This document shows, piece by piece, positions 55,663 to 64,000 of a stretch of DNA of 64,000 bases. This stretch comes from Plantago ovata. Taxonomy: Eukaryota; Streptophyta; Magnoliopsida; Lamiales; Plantaginaceae. A model generated the notes under the pieces. The model had not been told where the DNA came from and did no database searches. It worked only from the letters and a program-made list of their open reading frames with translations. Both the position numbers and the translations under genes were made by a program. Location: contig CM051457.1 in NCBI GenBank assembly GCA_028274465.1, positions 65,304,018 to 65,368,017 of the forward strand, given 5' to 3'. Position 1 is the stretch's first letter. Every line of letters begins with the position of its first letter.

Positions 55663-57314
55663 GAACCTTTGCTTGTCCTCAAGCAACTAAGCTAGACTCT
55701 AATACAAAAAACATGCAAGACACAAAATAGTGTTTCATGCCAAATAAAATGAACTAATCTACTGAATTTACCAAAAAACATATGAACAAAAACCATATAA
55801 ATCAAAGCATGAATATAGGTTGAAGAATACCTCGATTGACTTATACACATCCACATAAGCACTTATGTCAAGACAAGATAGTCTCTCGTAACATTCTCTT
55901 TTGGACCTAGTCAGTGACGACGTAATGAAGCATGCTAAGATACGAATGGTTGCCCCGTGCCTATGAAACTGAGGACTTACTGCTGTTCCACCATGTTAAG
56001 ACTTTTCCTCAAAAGAGGTCGAACCAGTACTGGCTCTCATCAAACGAAGGAGGGTTCCCGATAAAAGATAACACTCCCCTATTCTACCCATCTCTTAAGT
56101 AAAGTCTTAAGCTATTCACCACTTCCTGAATGGCAGGACGAGGGTGGTCTAGAACAGATGACACTCAAGACAAAAAAGATAAAAGATAAAAAACACGATT
56201 ACGAACATTACAAAAAATGGAAAATAAGACTCATCACTTTGCTAAACTGCTATTTGGCTTTCTTTTTGGACCCTTCCTTTCTTTTTTGGGGTCTTCTCTT
56301 TTTCTTATTTTTCTTTCCAGGTTCTTTTTTTTTTTATTCTTTTTCATTTTCTCTTTTTTCTGGAATTTTTCTTTCTTTTTTCTTTTCAATTTTTCTAGCC
56401 AGCCGTAGCATAACAAAAAGAGAAAACAAAATGACTCACACGACTTCCCCAAACCTATTCGAAAGAATAGGTTGGAGTACGAAATTCACGGAAAAGGAAA
56501 AATAGACTCACGATACAAAAATTGAAAAACAGAAACAAGTTTATGATGGTGCAACCCCCTCCCCAAACCTTCGGAAGAATAGGTTATAAACAAAGGATCT
56601 CACAACCTCACACTACCTCCTTCATAGGCATTTAGCAATCTCAAAGCATGGTGAAGACTTGTTGCCTCTTAGGTACATAATTACTCGGGAAAACAACCAT
56701 AAGACCCTAACATGCATCATCCTATTATAAAGGCCTTCGTGAACCGCAGTAGAGAAAACACCACTAAGTGATGTCGAGACTACCATGCTTAACTATGTGC
56801 AATACATAAATGTGACAAGCCAAGCGAGAAAAACCTCAAACAAATTCATAGAGATGAAGCATACGATTAATGGCATAGTTAGTTGATCTACCCAATAAAA
56901 AAGTTCAAAAAATTCGGCAATAAACTCCATATAAAACATGCAAGACTATCCTAGGATGAATGTAGTGAATGCAGTGAATGCAACCTAAAAAACTAAGAAA
57001 GCGGTAAACGTGCAAATGCAAATGTGGGCGGATAAAACATGCAAGGTACTATACTCATCCTACCAATACCAAGCTCCAAACTAACAACATCAGATCACTT
57101 AAAGCCCATCCCCCCTCATGAAATTAACGCTAGTCCCTAGCAGTAAGAAAATGAGGAAATAAGATGTGATACAAGATGTTACCCCATGGTTTGAGCCTCG
57201 GTCGGGTGAGTGTGCTGCTTGTGAGTTATTGGTCCTGCTCTGGGAGCCTCATATATGATCATCGGGACTTGTGGTAGCGGCGGTAGTTCCATCAATAGAT
57301 CGGATAGGACCAAT
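55663..57314 (-). other. 3' non-coding region of element J
   Basis: Collinear with 4217-5765 of B. It includes the purine-rich tract (about 56270-56400) and two CCTATTC/GAATAGG hairpin plus PPT-like repeats (about 56446-56480 and 56560-56590). The open frames in the tract are compositional. Confidence 0.65.
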
Positions 57315-57458
57315 TCAACCATCTATATCATCATTGTCCCTATTGTCTTCATTGTCACTACTGTCACGCACATCGTCACTGGTAGAGTTGCGGTGTCGAA
57401 GGGAATCTTCAAGATTGGCCGCCTCTGTTATGGAATCTTCTACCCGGTATCTCTCCAT
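57315..57458 (-). CDS. Small acidic ORF in element J
   Basis: 47 residues starting MERYRVEDSITEAANLEDSL and ending DNDDIDG. It corresponds to the acidic ORF at 4013-4216 in B, where the frame is longer. It lies 162 bases downstream of the orphan ORF at 57621-57992 and could be its separated 3' part. Confidence 0.35.
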   Translation of the reverse strand: MERYRVEDSITEAANLEDSLRHRNSTSDDVRDSSDNEDNRDNDDIDG

Positions 57459-57620
57459 TAGACTGTGAACTGTTGAAGGGGAAAGGCAAGTGGTATCTGG
57501 ACTACCCCCTCCAGCGTTTTACACCCCAAGGAGGTTACAGCGAGCTGCTCGGGTATTCAGAGGTTGTATTCCATGTTTTCTAATGTCGACCACATTCTCT
57601 ACAGTTGATGCTCCCGATGT

Positions 57621-57992
57621 CTATATGATGCTCACTTTAGAGGCTGCAAGGGGCACCCCAACAAGGTGCTGGGTACCCATGTCATTATGTATTGGAACCA
57701 AGCTAGCGCTTCGGAACCTTCTAGCAACTGCGAACTCATGACTGAATCCGTCACGGCGAGAATGTCCCGGTGCCTTCCAGTTCACTCGAACTCTGCAGTC
57801 CTCGTGATGGAGTGATGACGTAATAATGGTTTCTGTCCCTTCGGTGGTGCATGAATAGGCATAGGAGTCCTTACTCCAGGTGTACTCTAGCTCCTCCTCT
57901 TGGATAATCCACGACGTTGTTGCAAAACCCCTTGGCTCGAACGCACATCTATCGAGGTCACCTTCCTTGACATGGTTCTTCACACCAATCAT
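57621..57992 (-). CDS. Orphan ORF downstream of a predicted intron (element J)
   Basis: 123 residues from ATG 57992 (MIGVKNHVKEGDLDRCAFE) to TAG. It is the first ATG after a predicted splice acceptor at 58024. The frame is also open upstream to 58055. The composition is ordinary for a globular protein (Trp, Cys and His present; IIQEEELEYTWSK, then CRVRVNWKAPGHSRRDG). No signal peptide or membrane span is seen and no family is recognised. It occupies the place of the env-like or extra ORF of Athila-group elements. B retains only sequence from just after its stop codon. Confidence 0.5.
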   Translation of the reverse strand: MIGVKNHVKEGDLDRCAFEPRGFATTSWIIQEEELEYTWSKDSYAYSCTTEGTETIITSSLHHEDCRVRVNWKAPGHSRRDGFSHEFAVARRFRSASLVPIHNDMGTQHLVGVPLAASKVSII

Positions 57993-58023
57993 ACGGGAAT
58001 GCTCCTTTCCCTTGGTATGGTTC

Positions 58024-58564
58024 CTACAAACAGCGGTTAGTACCTCGTATGACACAAAACTGACTCAAATATATGCTAGTGTAAAAGCGAAACACACAAG
58101 TGATAAAATCAACAATCGAGCTCCCCAAACCGTATGTCTAGCCTAGCTTCTTCATCATGCAACATACCAATGTAACTACTATATACAATACATCACATCA
58201 TGCTCTTACTAGACAACCAATATCCTTGATAACAAGGCTCAATTCATACCATAGCAGCGAAAAAATTCTACCATCATAAATCCTCATACTCAACAATTAA
58301 GCATTCTATTGTCAAATCTACCAACATTAAATCAATAAACACAATCATATGCAAGAAATCAAAGATAAAGACATATTGCATAGCAAGATATATCATCTAG
58401 TAGCAAAATACCCAAATCAACAATCCAAGCAAAATTAAGCATGCAATTGATAGTAATTAACATGTCTAATTATACAAACAACATACTCATGCATCAAATA
58501 AGCATAATTGAAGCTCAAATTAGAAAACCCCCAAATTCGAAAATTAGGGTTCTAAGGATGATAC
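58024..58564 (-). other. Predicted 541-nt intron in the second unit of element J
   Basis: In element orientation the donor is CTGAG/GTATCATCC (GT at 58564-58563). The AT- and T-rich body is followed by TACTAAC (58036-58042 complement), a perfect branch-point match, and the acceptor TTTGTAG ending at 58024. The exon before it is a pyrimidine-rich, leader-like sequence without a long ORF. This is a prediction from motifs only. Confidence 0.5.
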
Positions 58565-58795
58565 CTCAGATCTAAAAATCTAACGCATAAGGGCGAAATC
58601 TGTTCGGATGGGATGAAACATCATGTAATAGGCTTCGATTTAAGCTAAAGAACACTAAATTTGGTCAAGAAATGAAGAAGTTATGAAGATTTGAATGTAA
58701 AATCGCGTTTTTCGGGTTTTTTGGGTGAGGAATGAAGAAGAATGAAGAAAATGAGGTTTTGGGGAAGAAATCCGCGTTTTTGAGGTTCTGGAGCC
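58565..58795 (-). other. Leader-like exon 1 of the second unit of J
   Basis: In element orientation, CT-rich sequence (many TTCTTC and CCTC motifs) with only short upstream ORFs, the longest starting ATGATGTTTCAT and stopping within 50 bases. It resembles a plant 5' untranslated leader. Confidence 0.45.
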
Positions 58796-58860
58796 GTGGG
58801 GCGGTTCGCCCCCCACGTGGGGCGGTTCGCCCCGTGCTCCCCGATGCGGGGAGACGGTTC
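58796..58860 (-). promoter_or_regulatory. Internal GC-rich palindromes in element J
   Basis: Two GTGGGGCGGTTCGCCCC-type units and a CTCCCCGATGCGGGGAG inverted repeat lie between protease and the orphan ORF. The motif is the same as that just upstream of the LTR TATA boxes. No TATA follows here. It could be an internal promoter or an RNA structure. Confidence 0.45.
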
Positions 58861-59035
58861 CTGTCGTCAGAAAATGCGGTTTAAATCCCCGAAACAAATT
58901 TTTTCAAAAAACCACTCGAAAATCTCACTCAAACATCAGCATATACGACACAGACAAGAACAAATTCGCATACGAGAAGCAAATAGTTCAAGAATGAATG
59001 CATGCAGAAAAGCAGTAAAGAAAGCGATAAAAATT

Positions 59036-59051
59036 CCGGGTTGCCTCCCGG
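59036..59051 (-). other. Post-pol GGGAGGCAACCC motif of Athila-group elements
   Basis: CCGGGTTGCCTCCCGG (plus strand) is an inverted repeat with CCGGG/CCCGG arms. The complement contains CGGGAGGCAACCCGG, a conserved block that I know from downstream of pol in plant Athila-like elements. Here it follows protease at once, which supports a clean loss of RT to integrase. Confidence 0.6.
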
Positions 59052-59095
59052 ATAGCGTCATTGTTTAAAGTCTTTGACTCGACTCCTGTCTGCTC

Positions 59096-59674
59096 CTATC
59101 TCTTCTTTTTGCGGGTACTAGGCTTCCCCTTCATTGATCTCCTTTCCATGCCACGAACCTGTGAATAAGAAATAATATAGGCTGCAAGACCACAGTAGTG
59201 AGTAGTAATATCAGGCGGTTCAGGTGGATCAGGTATGGCTTTCAACACGTGTTGCTTGCCATCCACTTCGATGGTGCAAGTTCTTTGGTAGATGTCCATC
59301 ACGGAGCGTAGTTTGGTCAAGAACGTTTGCCCTAAGAGTATGACATCCCCCGTCCCAGGTGCAGATGCCGGCATAACTACAAAGTTGGTGTATATAGATG
59401 CTTCACCAATCTTGACCAACACATTTTTCACAACGCCCTCGGGTCTCATAAAGGATCCATCCGCCAGTTGCACAATAGCCCTTTGCTCAGATAGTTTTCC
59501 AAGGTTGCTCTTTTCAAACACATTCAAAGGGATTATGTTTGAGTAGGATCCCGTGTCTAGTGTGGCACGGACATCTTCAAGCTCACCAATCCCTAGCTTA
59601 ACATCGAAACTTTTAGGGAGTGGTTCGGGATCCTCTTGCTCCTCATCACTTGCGTCAGAACCAAGGTCCTTCTA
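59096..59674 (-). pseudogene. Aspartic protease of Athila-like element J
   Basis: The open frame after a TAG near 59675 encodes an acidic linker (GSDASDEEQEDPEPLPKSF), then the retropepsin domain. The active site is ATLDTGSYSN (about 59555-59585), followed by the LADGSFMRPEGVVKNVLVKI segment and the GDVILLGQTFLTKLRSV flap/helix region typical of plant Ty3 proteases. The end is very basic (RRSMKGKPSTRKKKR). It would process gag. The frame is not continuous with gag: at least one stop and a frame change lie in between (59675-59835). Confidence 0.82.
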
Positions 59675-59835
59675 TTCCTCCTCAGCCTGTAGAAGTTCTT
59701 CCTTCATGCAACACTCGCACCTAACAACCTTTTTGATGGTGATTTCGTCAGGTACATCACCAGCCAATGTAATGGCATTCGACTTCACAGTGTTGCTAGG
59801 CAGTTTGCCTTGTTCCCTACTTGCTCCTCGGTCGA

Positions 59836-61239
59836 TCAACTCTTGCATCTTTTGATGGCAAGCCTAGTGCTCTCTTCCAACCTATCGAGCCTTGCCCTAG
59901 TCTTCTCGGAATCTTCTTCATAACGTTTGAGAAAACTTTGTGTGTGATCGACCATCTTTTGCAAGTTCTCCATCAGTTGAGCCGACTTCGACTTCGGTGG
60001 CTCTTTCGGAGCGGGGTTTTCGCAGTGATCATTACCATAGTTTAGCCTACTACGGTCTTGGTTAGGTCCATAAGCCGGTGCATATCCTTGATTGTTTCGG
60101 AATCCCCTTCTCCAAAATCCACCTCGAGGATTCCTACCGTCTTGTTTGTAGCTAACTTCTTGAGTACCAAACTCCGCAGCAAAGGCTTCTTCTTCGCCTC
60201 CTCGAGTCCAGTTGCCATCATCGTATGCCAGCTCCGATCTACACATATGAGCCCCATGCCCATAGTTCTTGCATATTCGGCATACTTCATTCGAAACAGT
60301 TATTCCGGTGGCGCTCTTGAGGACTTCCTTCAATTCGTTGGTAAAGCACTCGAATTGATCCCCATTCCCCCTATACATAGGGGCTTCTTGAGTCGGTGGA
60401 GCTTCAGGTCCACGTCTCCTAATCATTTCTCTTGGGTCCTTGAACTGCGAACCCTTAGCAAGCCTTTCGAAAACTGCCCAGACGGCTTCTGCGGTTTCCT
60501 CCCAAATATTGCCTCGGCATTGGAAATCCACCACTTGTTGGTTCTCGAAGGTTAGTCCATTGTAGAAGTGTTGGACTTGGTCAGAAAGTTCAAAACCATG
60601 GTGAGGGCACTTGTTCGTGAGATCTTGGAACCTTTCGAACGCGGTGTAGATGGTCTCATCATAGTCTTGCTTGAATCCAGTGATCTGCGCCTTTAGCGCG
60701 GTAGTCAAGGTGTGAGGGAAGTATTTCTCCATGAAAGCTGAAAAAACCTTCTCCCAAGTGTCCAGCGAGCCTGCTGGAAGAGAACTTAACCATGACTTGG
60801 CTCTGTCGCCAAGTCCCATAGCAAAAACCTTCATTCTCAACTCGTCCGTTGTTATGTCAGCTCCGGGTCGTGGGAGTTGGTTGACGAAATCATCGATATC
60901 GTGCAAGTACCCCATCACATCTTCCCTTGATAAGCCATAGAATCTCGGAAGTTGTTGGAATGCGTGGTTCTTGATCTCCAAATCTCGGGTTGCAGACGAA
61001 AGAACAATCGCCGGTCCCCTCATACGATCCTTGGTGGGTTGAACCCATGCCTTCAGTGGTCTAGCCTCTGCCATTCCGTCGGTTTCCTTGAAGAGACTGA
61101 GTAGAGATTCAGAGAAATCGGTTTTCTCTATTTCCTCTAGTGCGCGCCTTTCAAGTAGTCGCCTTCTTTGGTGGTAGACTCTGTCGATCTCAGCAGTTGA
61201 ATCAGCAAGCGGTGTTCCTGCAGAACGTGTATGCGGCAT
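59836..61239 (-). CDS. gag of Athila-like element J (467 aa)
   Basis: ATG at 61239 (MPHTRSAGTPLADSTAEIDR). The retrotransposon gag (capsid) domain is at residues of about 120-230: GDRAKSWLSSLPAGSLDTW, FMEKYFPHTLTTALKAQI, FERFQDLTNKCPHHGF and HFYNGLTFENQQVVD. The zinc knuckle CRICKNYGHGAHMC has perfect CX2CX4HX4C spacing. Arg/Gly-rich sequence and a C-terminal helix (SAQLMENLQKMVDHTQSFL) follow. The protein would coat and package element RNA in the cytoplasm. This is the longest intact retroelement frame in the window, consistent with the youth of J. The 160-bp leader between the PBS and this ATG is short. Confidence 0.9.
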   Translation of the reverse strand: MPHTRSAGTPLADSTAEIDRVYHQRRRLLERRALEEIEKTDFSESLLSLFKETDGMAEARPLKAWVQPTKDRMRGPAIVLSSATRDLEIKNHAFQQLPRFYGLSREDVMGYLHDIDDFVNQLPRPGADITTDELRMKVFAMGLGDRAKSWLSSLPAGSLDTWEKVFSAFMEKYFPHTLTTALKAQITGFKQDYDETIYTAFERFQDLTNKCPHHGFELSDQVQHFYNGLTFENQQVVDFQCRGNIWEETAEAVWAVFERLAKGSQFKDPREMIRRRGPEAPPTQEAPMYRGNGDQFECFTNELKEVLKSATGITVSNEVCRICKNYGHGAHMCRSELAYDDGNWTRGGEEEAFAAEFGTQEVSYKQDGRNPRGGFWRRGFRNNQGYAPAYGPNQDRSRLNYGNDHCENPAPKEPPKSKSAQLMENLQKMVDHTQSFLKRYEEDSEKTRARLDRLEESTRLAIKRCKS

Positions 61240-61387
61240 ACACAATCTGAAACAGACTAGGAAAGGTGAATTAGAAACAGACTAGGAAAGCAGTATCAGA
61301 GAGATTAAAAAGGAAAACTAAAACTAGTAGAATTAGGAATCTAAAGCTGAAAATATAAACAAATTAAACAGAAAAAAGGAGTATATT

Positions 61388-61405
61388 CCCCGGCAGTGGC
61401 GCCCA
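61388..61405 (-). other. Primer-binding site of element J
   Basis: The complement reads TGGGCGCCACTGCCGGGG, two bases after the LTR end. It resembles the Asp-tRNA-type site of Athila elements with one extra G near the start. Confidence 0.7.
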
Positions 61406-61407
61406 TT

Positions 61408-62689
61408 TGATGAACGTGCGGATGTCGTGCTCCGAATTCAATCAGATAATATTTGTTATTTAGCCAAAGGCAATCCACAACTACAACGAAAACCGTAGTG
61501 TAGCAGTAGAATGACTCGAGTGTCGTTCTCTCAGGACTATAACTAGCTTTATCAAATCTAATTTGGAATAAAAACAGCAGATAGATAGCAAAGGGGTTTT
61601 TCTAACAGATAATGGAGATTGGTGATAGTATGATCCTTCTTAGCATAATGGGTCGATAATCATGCATAAATTCCTCGGTCTTGCATAGAGATCTTTGAAT
61701 CAATCTAGTGTCCTGTTGCAAATATTAAGCACTACGAAGATAATTGGTCTGACAAGTCAATCACTATTGTCCTATTGTGTTCCGTAATTATTCAACACTA
61801 CGAAGATAAACTCGCATACAGGTCCACAAGTGTCCAATTGTGCATAATAATTAATACAACATACGAGAATTTAGGCCGTGCCTGATCAACGAAATAAAGC
61901 AATGACACGGAGTATAATGCGCGATATAGCCATTAGCATGATTATCTTTCCTTTGCTAAGAATTCACATACTACCACCAACGATAAGTTTAGCTACTCAT
62001 AATAGGCATGCAATCAATAGAAATCATAGAAGAAAACATACTGAAAGATATATAAAATAAGTAGATTAAACTGTAAGATACAAGTTACCGAAGGTTGTCA
62101 ATCTCCGAAGAATTGCGATCCTACGAGCTCCAATCCGCTATGAAAAAGTGTCCCCTAAGCTACGGAACTCCCAGGACAGGCCCCGGGAAGTTCCTACCTA
62201 AAACTATAGAGAGAGGTGAGAAAGTAGGTCTGGAAAGATATGATTTTCGGAGAAAACTGAGCAACTATATATAGGCCCCGAAATACTGTGGGGCGGTTCG
62301 CCCCACACACCGGGTGGTTTGCCCGGTGTGGGACGGTTCACCCCGGAGAGTTTTTCACGGAATTCCGCGTTTTTGGATTTCTTCCCCTTTTCGGACTCGG
62401 TTTCTGACTTCTAGTGGTCTTCTAACCTCCAGATTCGGCCCCTAGACTTCAAATCCTATCCGGAAACCTTCAGATACTCCAAATAGGCTTCTGGAACACC
62501 AATTCCTTGTCAACTTCAATATAATTGCCCGGAAATCCTCGATTTTCACCCAAAACCTGTAAAATAAAATCTAAAGGGAAACGTGACACTATTCTAATAA
62601 AATGCATTAAAATATAGCTGAATTAACATAGAGGATAGCTAAAATAGGTGAAAAAGACTCGAATGAAAGTGTAAAATACACATTCATCA
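61408..62689 (-). repeat. 5' LTR of element J (1282 bp)
   Basis: In plus-strand order TGATGAACG to CATTCATCA. It is almost identical to 54357-55649. The notable difference is an 11-bp deletion just beside the GC palindromes (near 62365) and several changes within them. Confidence 0.93.
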
Positions 62690-63826
62690 ATCCTCACTAT
62701 CTTCGGAGCTAGTATCAATGCACAATGCATCGATTTTTGCTTGAAGCTTCTTCTTTTCTTCAGCAATAAAAGCTCCTTTGAACTTCTTCTTCTTTTCAAT
62801 AGATTTGCCTTTCAGCAAAGGGCAATTTGCTTTGAAGTGTCCAGGCTTTTTGCAGTAAAAGCAGAGATCATTTCCAACTGCTGGTTCTTCTGATGAGGTT
62901 GCTTGCTGAGCTTGCTTGTTCAGCGAGCTAGTCTCATTCTTGTACTTATGGTAGTTGTTACCAAGATGCTTTTTCAGCTTCTCTTTTGCCTTTCGCCTTT
63001 CAAGTTCCTTACTGATGAATTTCTTCATGTTTTTGACAACCAAAGCATTTTCATCAGCAGGCTCTTTATCATTCTTCTTTTCAGAAGATGACGGCTTTGC
63101 AGCAAGAGCAATGGTTTGCGATTTTTCAGCAAACACATTTTCTCTTTGCTTTGTCTCGTAGTTGACAGTAGCAAGATGAGAGAACAACTCTGTTGGCGTA
63201 ATATCTGACATTCCTTGATTGTAGTAGAAGTTCTGAGTGTGGATCCATTCTTGGTTCAGACTTCTGATGATGGTTTTCATCTTCTCAGAATCTGAGTAAA
63301 GATTTCCAACACCCAAGGCTGCCATTTCACTAACTAGAGTTGTGAATCTGAAGTCCAAGTCTTCCAGTGACTCATTTGTAGCTTGTTTAAATTTCTGGAA
63401 CTTTAACTTTAGCACTTCGAGTTTGTTTTCCTTGGTTTTGTCAGATCCAGCACAAAGATCTTGAACCATTTTCCAAGCTTCCTTAGCAGTTTTAGCACCC
63501 CACAGTTTGCACTGTATGGTATCCGGAGTTGATCGAATGATGATGTTTCTTGCTTGGCCATCAAGACGGAATCTCTTAGCTTCGTCGGAAGTCCATTCCT
63601 CTCTTGGTTTTGGAACAACGGTATCAACCGGTTCGCCTAAGATAGTTTCCTTTCCAGCTTCAGTGGTTTTGTGAGGAAAACTTCTTTCAACCTTAGTGAT
63701 CTTGATAGATCCATCACTAATGACAGTAACCATCTCATCACTAATGGCCTCAAGATGTAGCATCATGTTGTTTCGCCATTTTTCGTAGTTTTCCAGCTTC
63801 AGCAAGGGAGCGTCTCCTAAAGACAT
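62690..63826 (-). pseudogene. gag of element H, N-terminal part
   Basis: Starts MSLGDAPLLKLENYEKWRNN at 63826 and is open for 379 residues. The UBN2/DUF4219-type capsid region contains KLWGAKTAKEAWKMVQDL. The zinc knuckle CFYCKKPGHFKANC is intact (CX2CX4HX4C). The frame is cut at 62690-62694 by J within the acidic segment (SSEDSED). It continues across J at 54351. It lacks the frameshift seen in G at the corresponding position. Confidence 0.9.
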
Positions 63827-63924
63827 CCTGTCAGCAAAAGACTACCAAACTGATCAAGTGAGAGTGATTTACGGAAAACACCTAAGGGGATCTAGGTTCA
63901 GTGCTGAAGGTTAAAGAACCTCCA

Positions 63925-63938
63925 GCTCTGATACCACT
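63925..63938 (-). other. Primer-binding site of element H
   Basis: The complement contains TGGTATCAGAGC, complementary to initiator Met tRNA, two bases after the LTR end. It is the same as in G. Confidence 0.9.
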
Positions 63939-64000
63939 TGTTGGTCCCTTTAAACAACAAGAAAAGACTAGAGGGGGGGTGAATAGTCTTTTCAAACTTT
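63939..64000 (-). repeat. 5' LTR of element H, first 62 visible bases
   Basis: Begins TGTTGGTCCC on the plus strand and matches 42829 onward, with a shorter G-run. It is cut by the window end. Confidence 0.9.

Larger units (their letters stand above)
54357..62689 (-). mobile_element. Element J: young non-autonomous Athila-like element (8333 bp), TSD ATCCT
   Basis: Complete from LTR to LTR on the minus strand. Perfect 5-bp duplications atcct flank it at 54352-54356 and 62690-62694. The LTRs (54357-55649 and 61408-62689) differ by about 19 substitutions and one 11-bp indel by eye. It contains the PBS, gag, protease, the post-pol GGGAGGCAACCC motif, a GC-palindrome/leader/intron-like module, two small ORFs, a purine-rich tract and the PPT. 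RT, RNase H and integrase are absent: the protease frame ends 45 bases from the post-pol motif. It must have been mobilised in trans. Confidence 0.93.
42829..64000 (-). mobile_element. Element H: Sirevirus-like copia with giant additional ORF, minus strand
   Basis: 3' LTR 42829-44407, PPT, additional ORF 44671-49954, hairpin spacer, RNase H/RT 50866-52370, protease and pre-integrase 52371-53061, gag in two parts (53067-54351 and 62690-63826) split by element J, PBS 63925-63938 and the start of the 5' LTR (63939 onward), cut by the window edge. It is the same family as G but has most of integrase deleted. Left flank tcccg (42824-42828); its partner is not visible. With J removed, the visible part is about 12.8 kb. 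Confidence 0.88.

Noticed and set aside
57240..57470. Plus-strand ORFs opposite the acidic ORF
   Set aside because: Antisense shadows of the element J 3' region.

Overview
The window is plant nuclear DNA, most likely from a eudicot, and almost all of it is nested LTR retrotransposons. The evidence is Ty1/copia and Ty3/gypsy families of plant type: an Athila-like gag, a chromodomain integrase, a Sirevirus-like copia with a PBS complementary to initiator Met tRNA, and 2.7-kb LTRs bounded by TGTAAC and GTTACA. A LINE tail and a possible SINE are also present. I see no intact host gene, rRNA, organellar block or CRISPR. The species cannot be named from the sequence.

Left block (1-13690). A chromovirus (C, plus strand) carries gag, protease, RT, RNase H, integrase, chromodomain and a 3' LTR, all decayed. 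Its gag is hit twice: by an Athila-like element (B, plus, visible 3825-6967) and by a solo LTR (E1, 7217-9946, TSD GAGGA). B is interrupted by a copia element (A, visible 1011-3824). A is interrupted in its RT/RNase H region by another Athila-type LTR (K, 1-1010, minus).

Middle (13691-16821). This is AT-rich low-copy-looking DNA with a possible SINE, a perfect 50-bp tandem duplication and the RNase H tail of a LINE (minus).

Right block (16822-64000). Copia element D (minus, same family as A) interrupts the LINE. D holds solo LTR E2 in its 3' LTR (TSD AATAA), solo LTR E3 in its 5' leader (TSD ACCCT) and the Athila-like element F (plus) in its 5' LTR. F is interrupted by the Sirevirus-like copia G (plus). 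G is interrupted by a second copy of the same family, H (minus), which runs off the right edge. H has a 5.3-kb additional coding region between RNase H and the 3' LTR, and an in-frame deletion of most of its integrase. H gag is split by J (54357-62689, minus). J is a young Athila-like element with TSD ATCCT and LTRs about 98.5% identical by eye. It has gag and protease but no RT, RNase H or integrase.

The features most worth follow-up are: the second transcription-unit-like module in J (GC-rich palindromes, pyrimidine-rich leader, predicted 541-nt intron and an orphan ORF); the giant additional ORF of H; the tRNA-like segment shared by all three solo LTRs; the palindrome and hairpin arrays next to the promoter or leader in three families; and the pattern of nonsense codons, nearly all explicable by C-to-T or G-to-A transitions. 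No element here looks able to move on its own: each visible pol is broken, deleted or cut off by a neighbour or the window edge.
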